The notes below the pieces were generated by a model. That model saw only the letters and a program-made list of their open reading frames with translations, did no database searches and was not told where the DNA came from. A DNA stretch of 64,000 bases from JBKBKN01 sp046294625 (GTDB taxonomy: Bacteria > Bacteroidota > Bacteroidia > M30B66). The stretch lies in assembly GCA_046294625.1 (NCBI GenBank), contig JBKBKN010000005.1, positions 62,001 to 126,000 on the forward strand. Reading direction: 5' to 3'. The position numbers were made by a program, and so were the translations under genes. Below are positions 36,562-44,517 of this stretch, in pieces (the first letter of the stretch is position 1; every line of letters starts with the position of its first letter).

Positions 36562-37359
36562 TTATTGAAACCTGAAGATATTTAAGGTATCGTTTCTCAG
36601 AATAAAAAGTTTGTTCTTCTCAATACGTGGATCGCAACAGTCGCTTGAAATGGGAACATTAAATGACACGTCGTTGAGTCTTTTCATGTCAAACCAGCGG
36701 AATTGGTTCTTTTGATTTCTGTAATAGATAAAATCACCTACTACCTGAAATCTATTTAACCCTTTGATGGGTATGGTTTTGAAATACGTTCCAAATATAT
36801 CAAATACCAAAATACCCGATGCAGGATCGTTCATGTATAGTCGATTTTCATGTTCCACCATAAAATCGGGTTCGATTTGCCTGCCAACGATCAGGTGAAG
36901 ATTCTTAATTCGGGATGTTTCTCTCAAGTGATTATCGAAACGAAGGAGTAAAAAATTTTGTTGATCAAACACCCAAAATCCATTATCGTAGGATGTGCAA
37001 ACCACTGATGCTTGCTCAAGATTCAAATTTTTGAGTTGAAGATTCGGCCCATTTTCAGATAAGGTATTGTCCAAAAATACGATGAGTGAAAAATCGAGAT
37101 AAAAAACGAGAATTTTCAATGGATTCGTGGCATCAACCGATGTTATTCTCCCTAGTCGCTTATTGGAATAGAAATAGGGTTCGCGATCGTTGCTCCTGAA
37201 TTTGGTAATCTGATCGTGATTTATCACCAGCCAATTTCCCAAATTATCGGTGGTAATTTCTTCGCCCATTACCGGTATTCTTGACTCTAAAACAAATTCC
37301 TGAGCATTTATCGAAGCTATGAAGCTCAGAAAAACTAATATGAAAAGCCTGTTTTTCAT
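36562..37359 (-). CDS. Exported protein of unknown function, beta-propeller-like
   Basis: 265 residues with a signal peptide ending near ASINAQ (residue ~20). I do not recognise a named family. The sequence shows repeating blocks of strand-turn-strand with aromatic-Asp turns: WLVINHDQITKFRS, FWVFDQQNFLLLRFDN, GILVFDIFGTYFKTI and FRWFDMKRL. These resemble NHL/6-bladed propeller blades. Its start codon overlaps the GH3 stop by one base (TAATG), so it is translated with GH3. Probably the last gene before floA in a four-gene unit. Confidence 0.65.
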   Translation of the reverse strand: MKNRLFILVFLSFIASINAQEFVLESRIPVMGEEITTDNLGNWLVINHDQITKFRSNDREPYFYSNKRLGRITSVDATNPLKILVFYLDFSLIVFLDNTLSENGPNLQLKNLNLEQASVVCTSYDNGFWVFDQQNFLLLRFDNHLRETSRIKNLHLIVGRQIEPDFMVEHENRLYMNDPASGILVFDIFGTYFKTIPIKGLNRFQVVGDFIYYRNQKNQFRWFDMKRLNDVSFNVPISSDCCDPRIEKNKLFILRNDTLNIFRFQ

Positions 37360-38879
37360 TATGCGGTTTCATGCATCATTTCCAGAATTTCATCCAAATA
37401 TTTCCGGTCGTTAGATAGTCTTGGCACCTTATTTTGCCCGCCAAGTTTGCCTCTAATTTTCATCCAGTTGTAAAAACTACCTTCTTCAAGTTTTCTCACA
37501 ATCGGTTTGCGTAGTGTGATGTCTTTATATCTTTTCGCTTCGTAATCAGAATTTAAGGTTTTCAAAGCATTATCGAGCACTTCGGTAAAGTAATCGAGAT
37601 TTTCCGGTGGGCGTTCAAATTCAATGAGCCATTCGTGGGCACCATTGTCAGAACCTTTCATATAAATAGGCCCCGCAGTGTATTCTTTAATCGTTGCTGC
37701 AGTTTTTTCGCAGGCTATCTCTAATCCTTTTTCCGCGTTGTCCACAATCAATTCTTCTCCGAAGGTATTGATGAAATGCTTTGTTCTTCCAGTGATTTTA
37801 ATTCTGAAAGGATTCAGAGATGTGAATTGAATGGTATCACCAATCATATATCTCCACAAGCCTCCATTGGTAGAAATGAGCAATGCATAGTTTGTATCTA
37901 AAGCAACATCTTCAAGGCTAATGGCATTCTCAGGGTTATAGCCACTTCCATCCATAGGAACAAATTCATAGAAAATGCCATAGTCCAGCATCAGGAGCAT
38001 TTCGTCGGTGTCTTTTTGGTCTTGTATAGCAAAAAAGCCTTCCGATGCATTATAAGTTTCCATATAATGCATTTGATCATTTTGAATGATTTGCTTGTAT
38101 TGCTCGCGATAAGGTGCAAAATTCACTCCTCCATGCATAAACAATTCGAGGTTGGGCCATATTTCGTGAATACTCGATACGCCACTGATTTTGAGTACAC
38201 GCTGAAGCAAAATCAGCATCCAGGAAGGCACTCCTGCAAGATTGGTTACATCTTCTTCGATGGTAGTATGTGCAATTCGTTCCAGCTTTTCTTCCCATTC
38301 CCCCATAAGCGCAATGGACAAGTCCGGAGTTCTTATGATTTCTGCCCAAATAGGTAAGTTTTGCATGATAATGGCCGAAAGGTCTCCAAAGTAACTATCG
38401 GCATTGAGCATGTTTGCTTGATGACTTCCGCCAAGCGTAAGCGATTTTCCGGAAAATATTTTTGTTTCCGGATAGTTGTTGCAATAGATCGAAAGCATGT
38501 CTTTACCACATTTGAAATGACAATCATCCAAAGCTTCCTGGGTCATTGGAATAAACTTGCTCTTATCGCTTGTTGTTCCGGACGATTTTGCAAACCATTT
38601 AACTTCGGAATGCCATAATAAATTTGATTCGCCACGCATGGTGCGTTCGATCCATGGTTTAAGGCTCTCATAGTCCTGCACAGGAACACTTTCTTTAAAT
38701 TGGGCGTAGTTTTCAATTTTCCGATAGTTGTGTTGAATGCCCCACTCCGTGTTTCTAGCTTGCAAAACAAGTTTTCTCAGCCATTCCATTTGCACATCTA
38801 CCGGGTACTTTTTGAAAAGTTCGATCTGATGAATTCGCTTCTTGATAAACCAACTAATGACCGAATTAAGTAAAGACAT
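37359..38879 (-). CDS. GH3 auxin-responsive promoter family protein
   Basis: 506 residues of the GH3 acyl-adenylate superfamily, which in plants conjugates amino acids to carboxylic acids such as auxin. Visible marks: the adenylate P-loop-like KWFAKSSGTTSDKSKFIP (residues ~90-107), YNASEGFFAIQ, LISTNGGLWRYMIGDTIQF and the C-terminal KITGRTKHFINTFGEELIVD. Bacterial members are common in Bacteroidota and their substrates are not known. It sits in a minus-strand unit with polX (58 bases upstream) and a coupled exported protein. No related amidase or auxin gene is visible. Confidence 0.9.
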   Translation of the reverse strand: MSLLNSVISWFIKKRIHQIELFKKYPVDVQMEWLRKLVLQARNTEWGIQHNYRKIENYAQFKESVPVQDYESLKPWIERTMRGESNLLWHSEVKWFAKSSGTTSDKSKFIPMTQEALDDCHFKCGKDMLSIYCNNYPETKIFSGKSLTLGGSHQANMLNADSYFGDLSAIIMQNLPIWAEIIRTPDLSIALMGEWEEKLERIAHTTIEEDVTNLAGVPSWMLILLQRVLKISGVSSIHEIWPNLELFMHGGVNFAPYREQYKQIIQNDQMHYMETYNASEGFFAIQDQKDTDEMLLMLDYGIFYEFVPMDGSGYNPENAISLEDVALDTNYALLISTNGGLWRYMIGDTIQFTSLNPFRIKITGRTKHFINTFGEELIVDNAEKGLEIACEKTAATIKEYTAGPIYMKGSDNGAHEWLIEFERPPENLDYFTEVLDNALKTLNSDYEAKRYKDITLRKPIVRKLEEGSFYNWMKIRGKLGGQNKVPRLSNDRKYLDEILEMMHETA

Positions 38880-38937
38880 ATACAGGATTTGGCGATTGCA
38901 ATTTATAATTTAGTTTTCAGGTCACAAACAGTAACTA

Positions 38938-40590
38938 TTAACTACTCTTTTTCTTTTGAAAAAAGTCTCCAATTTCTGTTTTGTTCATGCTGTTGAGTAG
39001 AAAATTTTTGTTTAAGCCACCCTTACGCGCTACCAATACTCCGTATTTGATGTCTTTTAAACCTTCAATTTCATGCGCATCGGGATTGATAGCGATTTTC
39101 ACGCCCTTGTCCATACAATAAGGTATCCAGCGCCAGTCAATGTCCAATCGAAAGGGGTGCGCATTGAGTTCGATGGTAACATTGTTTGCTGCGCAGGCAT
39201 CAATTATCTTATGATGATCTACCGGATAGCCGTTTCTTGACAAAAGCAAGCGCCCAGTCAGGTGTCCAAGTATGGTCGTAAAGGGGTTTTCAATGGCTTT
39301 GATTAAACGGCTCATTGCCTTTTCTTCTGTCATTTTAAGATTGCTATGAACAGAAGCCACCACAAAATCGAACTGCTTCAAAACTTCGTCCGGATAATCT
39401 AAGCTTCCATCGTTCAGGATATCAGATTCTATTCCTTTAAATACTTTAAATCCATCGCCATATTGCTGATTGAGCAGGTCTATCTCACAATGTTGTTCAA
39501 TAACCCTGTCTATATGGAGTCCACCGGCATACTGTGCAGAGCGTGAGTGATCGCAAATACCGAAATATTCCAACCCCATTTCCTTACAGGCATCGGCCAT
39601 TTCCTTTAAGGTATTTGCGCCATCGCTGTATTTGCTGTGACAATGCAGAATACCTTTAAAATCAGTTAGCTTAACCAGAGCATCATTCTCGATTTTCTCG
39701 ATTAAATCAGGATTGAGATCTCTCAATTCAGGCAAAACATAAGGCAAAGACTGTTGTTGATACAACTTTTCTTCTGATTCTGCTTTCTGTTGCTTTATTT
39801 TGAAATGTTCATTAAAGGCAAAAGGACCTGTTGTTATTGCCAATTGATAGGCTGAAAATTCAGGATCTTCCTTATGCAATCTAAATTGAAACCTCCCTGC
39901 AAAAACGAAATCTATTGTATGCTTATCGTAATGCACAGCACTGATTTCAGGATGTTGCTCAATTTGCTTCAATGTTAAATCGAAATCTCCCCTTACAATG
40001 CAAGTTATTTCATCAAGCACTTCCAATTGCCTTCTAAACTCGCCTGACGCAATCAACGCTGCATTAGCTGTATTATCAATCCACTCCTGCAGTAATTCAA
40101 AAGCAGCTTCTGCATCTGCATACAACATCTTACCTTGATTCTGTTCTAAAAATTGTATGGATTGTATGATTTGATTTTGGGTTTTTTCACCAAATCCTTT
40201 CAAAGTGACTAATCTGTTTTCTTTGCACGCATACAGCAGTTCTCCAATACTTTCGATACCCAATTCCTGCCAAAGTGCTTTCACTTTCTTCGCTCCTATT
40301 CCTTTAAGCTTTAGCATTTGCAGCACGCCTGCTGGTGTTTTTTGTATCCACAAATCCAAATCATCGAAGCTACCACGATCCATGATTTGAATAATTTTCT
40401 GTGCTATACTTTTCCCTATTCCCTGAACGCTTTCAATGGTTGACTGATCGAGGGATATAAGTTCCGATTCCATTCTTTCTATTTGAAAGGCCGCGCCGGA
40501 AAGGGCTTTTACCTTAAACGGATTTTCGTCGTGAAGATCACCCAGCTGGGCGGCTACTTTTAATATTCCTGCAATTTCCTTGTTCGTCAT
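38938..40590 (-). CDS. PolX-type protein: HhH + degenerate NTase + PHP domain
   Basis: 550 residues. Two helix-hairpin-helix motifs at ~50-130 (VQGIGKSIAQKI, LKGIGAKKVKAL, LKGFGEKTQ). The middle part is a beta-polymerase-like domain where the family GSxRR...GDIDxLV reads SGEFRRQLEVLDEITCIV (residues ~181-200), so the two catalytic Asp look lost. The C-terminal PHP domain keeps its metal motifs: LHCHSKYSDG, GICDHSRS, IESDIL, ASVHSN, GHLTGRLL, NAHPFR and NPDAH. PolX proteins normally fill gaps in base excision repair. This copy may be a PHP nuclease or phosphoesterase without polymerase function. First gene of the GH3 unit. Confidence 0.85.
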   Translation of the reverse strand: MTNKEIAGILKVAAQLGDLHDENPFKVKALSGAAFQIERMESELISLDQSTIESVQGIGKSIAQKIIQIMDRGSFDDLDLWIQKTPAGVLQMLKLKGIGAKKVKALWQELGIESIGELLYACKENRLVTLKGFGEKTQNQIIQSIQFLEQNQGKMLYADAEAAFELLQEWIDNTANAALIASGEFRRQLEVLDEITCIVRGDFDLTLKQIEQHPEISAVHYDKHTIDFVFAGRFQFRLHKEDPEFSAYQLAITTGPFAFNEHFKIKQQKAESEEKLYQQQSLPYVLPELRDLNPDLIEKIENDALVKLTDFKGILHCHSKYSDGANTLKEMADACKEMGLEYFGICDHSRSAQYAGGLHIDRVIEQHCEIDLLNQQYGDGFKVFKGIESDILNDGSLDYPDEVLKQFDFVVASVHSNLKMTEEKAMSRLIKAIENPFTTILGHLTGRLLLSRNGYPVDHHKIIDACAANNVTIELNAHPFRLDIDWRWIPYCMDKGVKIAINPDAHEIEGLKDIKYGVLVARKGGLNKNFLLNSMNKTEIGDFFQKKKSS

Positions 40591-40657
40591 GTTGGCTTAT
40601 GTTTAGCAAAAATAGACTATTAACCTTTGCTCGGTTATAACAACATTCCGAAGCTTT

Positions 40658-40675
40658 TATATTTGTTTATATTTG
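40658..40675 (+). promoter_or_regulatory. Candidate -7 elements of the lipoprotein gene promoter
   Basis: Two copies of TATATTTG (40658-40665 and 40668-40675), 10 bases apart, both full matches to TAnnTTTG and 16-26 bases before the ATG at 40692. No TTG lies at the right distance upstream, so the -33 part is unclear. Confidence 0.5.
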
Positions 40676-40691
40676 GTGCAATTCAGAAACT

Positions 40692-41687
40692 ATGCCTATA
40701 ATTCAAATCAAGCTTGTCTGCTCCTTATTGGTGATATTTTTAGCTTCTTGCAACTTTGGTAATAAGGAAAAAGAAGCGATCGTGCTCGGACCTCAGTCCG
40801 ATGGTGAGTTGGTTGTAGCGGGTACAAGTTTTGCAACAGAAAAAATTAAGAACTTTGAAGTTTTCGACCCAGTTTTAAACAATATAACAGCCTATCATTT
40901 ACAGCTACCCGAAACATTTGATTTGAAAGGCACTGTGATCTGGACGAATAGTGAAGTTGATAAAACCTTTTACCCGCAGCCCGATTTTCGATGTCATAAC
41001 CAAACATATCAGTGTGGTTTTACTCTTTTACCTAATATTTTATTTGCCGATTTAAAGGGTAAAAATGCAGAAGACAATCAATTGCTCGAAGGTGTTAACA
41101 ATCCCTTTCGCATGGTACAGCCCGCTGAAGATGCCATGCGTACACACATTTTTCAAATGCTGCAAAATCGGTTTGGACGCGTGAAAATTTATAAGGTATC
41201 GCCTGCCAATAAGCAAAACAAACCTGCTGCTGGTGAAGCATTTGAAGAATTCAAAACAATGGTCATGGATTTCGAGTTTGAAAGTGGCGACAATGTTTAC
41301 GAATCCTTTATCCGCGCTGACTATTATGTAAGAAAAGGCAAATTGAGTGCAAACAACCGTCCAGCAGAAGACGTACTTTTCTGGGGATATGACAATTTGG
41401 TTTGTTTTCATTTTCCGAGAGGTAAAGGAGCCAAGCTCGGGACTGAATTAGAAACGTTTTATCAGACCATCAAAAAAGATAAAAACTGGGCAGAAGCAAG
41501 TGAAAAGGCCATAAATTCCCCTGATAATGAATTGCTTAGTCGAATGAATGCCGTTCAGAACAAAAGAAACATTATGCTAAAATCATCGAACGATGCCTCG
41601 CAAAGAGCCTTTCGCGATTCACAATCGCCCTTTCACAGTAAGGGAAAAGATTGGTGGGATAAACAAACCGAAATGAGCAGACAGTAA
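40692..41687 (+). CDS. Predicted lipoprotein, unknown function
   Basis: 331 residues starting MPIIQIKLVCSLLVIFLASC, with the lipidated Cys at residue 20 (lipobox LASC) and a polar linker after it. I do not recognise the family. The middle has DLKGTVIWTNSEVDKTFYPQ, a segment with FRCHNQTYQCGF (two Cys) and VYESFIRADYYVRKGK. The C-terminal ~70 residues are helical and charged and end WWDKQTEMSRQ. It is a single plus-strand gene between two minus-strand blocks, so it is probably transcribed alone. Confidence 0.75.
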   Translation: MPIIQIKLVCSLLVIFLASCNFGNKEKEAIVLGPQSDGELVVAGTSFATEKIKNFEVFDPVLNNITAYHLQLPETFDLKGTVIWTNSEVDKTFYPQPDFRCHNQTYQCGFTLLPNILFADLKGKNAEDNQLLEGVNNPFRMVQPAEDAMRTHIFQMLQNRFGRVKIYKVSPANKQNKPAAGEAFEEFKTMVMDFEFESGDNVYESFIRADYYVRKGKLSANNRPAEDVLFWGYDNLVCFHFPRGKGAKLGTELETFYQTIKKDKNWAEASEKAINSPDNELLSRMNAVQNKRNIMLKSSNDASQRAFRDSQSPFHSKGKDWWDKQTEMSRQ

Positions 41688-41742
41688 TTTTTTTATTCAA
41701 GTTTTGCATGATTCGTAAAATAATTTATGACGACAATCCTTT

Positions 41743-42879
41743 TTATTCAGGAGTTGAAGCTGCTCCTTCCTCTGTAACTGTGTTTGGCGGGATGACCTGC
41801 GCCGGTGAAATCTTGGGCTTGTTTTTTCTTCGATGCTTAATTTTTCTAACTTCCATTCGCTCCATGCTCACTTCCCTTCTCTTATCATAGATTTTAACCA
41901 AAATCAAAAAATAGGAAATCAATAAAGGACCAAAAACAAGCCCAAGTATCCCAAAAATCGGGAAACCAATTATTACCCCAAGAATCGAAATCAAAGGATG
42001 TGTGTTGGCATAGCGCTTGGCGATGAGAAAGCGAAGTACATTATCAATTTGTGTTACTACACCAAATCCCCACACCAACATGCCTATGCCTCCAAATTGA
42101 TCGCCTTGTGAAAGGGCAATCAAACCAGCTGGAACAAATACGATAGGCGCTCCAACGATAGGCAGGAACGAAAGGAACATGCTGATAACTCCCCAGAAAA
42201 TAGGGTCTGAGAAATTGAAAAAATAAAAGGCTAAGGCAACCAAAGCCCCCTGCACCATGGCTATAAATCCTTGCCCAAGCACATTAGCATTGGTCGTGTT
42301 AGTGAGTTCATCTGCAAACATTTTGCTCACTTCGGGACGAAAGGGCATGAATCGAGTTAGCGTTTGCTCAAAACTTTTGTAATGCACAATCATAAAATAC
42401 AATACAAAATACATGATGGTGAGCGTAAAAAAAACAGAAAACACTTCATTGACCGCACCTGTGACTCTGCTCAACAAAACACTCTGAACGAAAGTAATAC
42501 CCTTTTCTATGATCTTTGGATCGGTAAACTCAATGCCTAAAAAATCGCGTATTTGCTCGAAATACATCAAAATATCCTGCTGATGATTCATAATAAAGTC
42601 ATTGGCCTTATTGAAAATCATCGTAGTGATCAATGTGAATGGAAAAACGATAATAAGTAAAGACAAGGCAATGACAATCAAGGCGGTAATCCATTTTTTG
42701 AAACTCACTCTTTCTACCAATGCAACAAACAATGGCCTAAACATGGTGTAAAGCACCACAGCTCCTAAAAAAGCAGAAAATAGTCCACGCATGGCATACA
42801 GCAAAAAAGCCCCTAATGCAATGGAAATCACCAAGATTACCATTTTACGTTCTTCAACATCATATATGCTTTTGTTCAT
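41743..42879 (-). CDS. AI-2E family transporter (PerM-like)
   Basis: 378 residues with 7-8 membrane segments. Typical marks of the family: FRPLFVALVERVSFKKWITALI near the N-terminus, FVLYFMIVHYKSFEQTL, the long helical region GQGFIAMVQGALVALAFY, FLPIVGAPIVFVPAGLIAL, and GVIIGFPIFGILGLVFGPLL near the end. Family members export small molecules or ions; the substrate here is unknown. The last ~45 residues are a basic/proline-rich cytosolic tail. It starts 6 bases after the SPOR-like gene, so the two are co-transcribed. Confidence 0.9.
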   Translation of the reverse strand: MNKSIYDVEERKMVILVISIALGAFLLYAMRGLFSAFLGAVVLYTMFRPLFVALVERVSFKKWITALIVIALSLLIIVFPFTLITTMIFNKANDFIMNHQQDILMYFEQIRDFLGIEFTDPKIIEKGITFVQSVLLSRVTGAVNEVFSVFFTLTIMYFVLYFMIVHYKSFEQTLTRFMPFRPEVSKMFADELTNTTNANVLGQGFIAMVQGALVALAFYFFNFSDPIFWGVISMFLSFLPIVGAPIVFVPAGLIALSQGDQFGGIGMLVWGFGVVTQIDNVLRFLIAKRYANTHPLISILGVIIGFPIFGILGLVFGPLLISYFLILVKIYDKRREVSMERMEVRKIKHRRKNKPKISPAQVIPPNTVTEEGAASTPE

Positions 42880-42885
42880 TCTGCT

Positions 42886-43653
42886 TTATTTTTTGATTAA
42901 TTGACCATTATCCACTCTTACCACCATGCCCTGCATATTGAGGATTGAATGCCTGTCTAGCCAGCTTTTGGCTTCTTTTTCGTATGTAAAAACGCCTATT
43001 AAGTAGTAATATTTACCATCTTGAAGTATTTCTATGATTTTCTCTTGTTCAAGATTAAAATATTTTCTCAATTGAGCTTCTGACACATATTCGCTGCTTT
43101 GAAGTATCTGTATGCTATAATAACTATTTTGTTGTGCTTTCTCTGAAAATGCTTGGGCCACATCTGGCAGTTCAAATGTGATCGTCTTTGTTGCAGCAAC
43201 ATCTGTTCGTTTTGTTTCACTTATTTGTAAATCTATGCTGCCAAGTGTAAAAATCTTTTTTTGCTGCTCATGCAGAAATTCATATTTCACCGGAATTCGG
43301 AAATTACCTTCAATATTATGCTGCGTTGCAACAACAACCTTTATTTTCTGTACATTACTTACGACAGGACCGGTCCATAACAATTTGATATTTTGTTGAT
43401 CGCCTTGGACAATTGCATCATTTTTTTCAATGATTTTATAAGAAAATCCTTGGGGCAAGGACAATATAAGCCTTCGGTATGAGTTAAAGGCGGCATCATT
43501 TATTTCGATGTTCAACTCAAATGCTTCTGTGGCAGCTGATTTTTCTTTGAATACAAACTTTGCTTTGTTTGTTAATGTGACAGACTCCTGCGAGAATGAT
43601 GCAAAAGAGAAAATCATAAGACCAATCAGATATAATAATCGTAGTTTTATCAT
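42886..43653 (-). CDS. Exported protein with SPOR-like C-terminal domain
   Basis: 255 residues with a signal peptide ending near FASFSQ (residue ~22). The middle is a beta-sandwich of unknown family (LILSLPQGFSYKIIEKND, KVVVATQHNIEGNFRIPVKY). The C-terminal ~80 residues look like a SPOR domain: YYSIQILQSSEYVSEAQLRK, then YYYLIGVFTYEKEAKSWLDR. SPOR domains bind denuded peptidoglycan at division sites, so a septal or cell-wall location is plausible. It lies 65 bases downstream of the L,D-transpeptidase gene, which fits a cell-wall grouping. Confidence 0.7.
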   Translation of the reverse strand: MIKLRLLYLIGLMIFSFASFSQESVTLTNKAKFVFKEKSAATEAFELNIEINDAAFNSYRRLILSLPQGFSYKIIEKNDAIVQGDQQNIKLLWTGPVVSNVQKIKVVVATQHNIEGNFRIPVKYEFLHEQQKKIFTLGSIDLQISETKRTDVAATKTITFELPDVAQAFSEKAQQNSYYSIQILQSSEYVSEAQLRKYFNLEQEKIIEILQDGKYYYLIGVFTYEKEAKSWLDRHSILNMQGMVVRVDNGQLIKK

Positions 43654-43718
43654 CGCATCGAACTTAGCAAAACTTTAAGAATGGTAAATGCAAAAGGAAA
43701 AATTTAAGCCGATTAACT

Positions 43719-44477
43719 TCATGGTGTTCCCGAAATCCGGTATTTCCCTTGTGTGTCAATAATGAATGGGATTTCAGTTCGGTGATCTTCAAAAAAGGTA
43801 TAGGCCTTTTGCAGATTTTTCCAGAATTCTTCGTGCGGTTGATGCTCAGCTGAATACTTTTTCAGGTTAGCCTCGTTCATTTCAAAAGGAAAGATATACA
43901 TCGGGATTTTTTTCTGTCCGGCATTTTTCGCCTCCACCGCTAATAAATAAATCTGCTCAATTACCTTATTCGTCATAGGCAAGCAGCCGATGGTAACACA
44001 TTCACCATGAATGAAAATATCACCACCCGGCGAAGCCTTATTTGCCAAAACCCGATCGGAAGCATTGGGATAATTGATACCCAATGAAAGATGATATAAG
44101 CTCGATGGATTAAATCTGTCGATATGATACAGTCCTTCCGGCACTTGCATATCGCCTTGTTTTCTTTTAGGGCCTAATTTGCCTGACTTGGCGCATATTT
44201 TATATTGTTTAAAAAGTATGAATTTTTTGTCGCCACGGTTGCGCGCGTAGAGCATCAATTTGTCTTCAGCTTTATATGCAATAAAAGCCAATTCTAGTTT
44301 TGACAAATTCAAATTTTTAAGTTGAAGCTCTTTTTTAGTCTCCGCCTCATGATTTGCATAAGCTGCACGAACACGCTGAAACTTTTTTTGTGAATGAGCA
44401 AAATCTTCCGTTTGATTGGTGCCAGACACTACCGAGTATAGAACAGAAAACAAAAACATCAATACAAAATGATTCAT
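43719..44477 (-). CDS. YkuD-type L,D-transpeptidase (YafK-like)
   Basis: 252 residues with a signal peptide (to about residue 20, VSGTNQTED after it). The catalytic motif is GGDIFIHGECVTIGCLPMTN, with His157 and nucleophile Cys165, matching the HGx-SxGCxxM pattern of the YafK/ErfK group. The N-terminal 60 residues form a charged linker. It should cross-link or modify peptidoglycan or attach proteins to it. It lies 40 bases downstream of the giant exported protein gene, in a minus-strand unit with the SPOR-like protein and PerM. Confidence 0.9.
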   Translation of the reverse strand: MNHFVLMFLFSVLYSVVSGTNQTEDFAHSQKKFQRVRAAYANHEAETKKELQLKNLNLSKLELAFIAYKAEDKLMLYARNRGDKKFILFKQYKICAKSGKLGPKRKQGDMQVPEGLYHIDRFNPSSLYHLSLGINYPNASDRVLANKASPGGDIFIHGECVTIGCLPMTNKVIEQIYLLAVEAKNAGQKKIPMYIFPFEMNEANLKKYSAEHQPHEEFWKNLQKAYTFFEDHRTEIPFIIDTQGKYRISGTP

Positions 44478-44517
44478 AGCATGAGTTTACAGTCCCAACG
44501 AAAATTTTAATTCAAAA

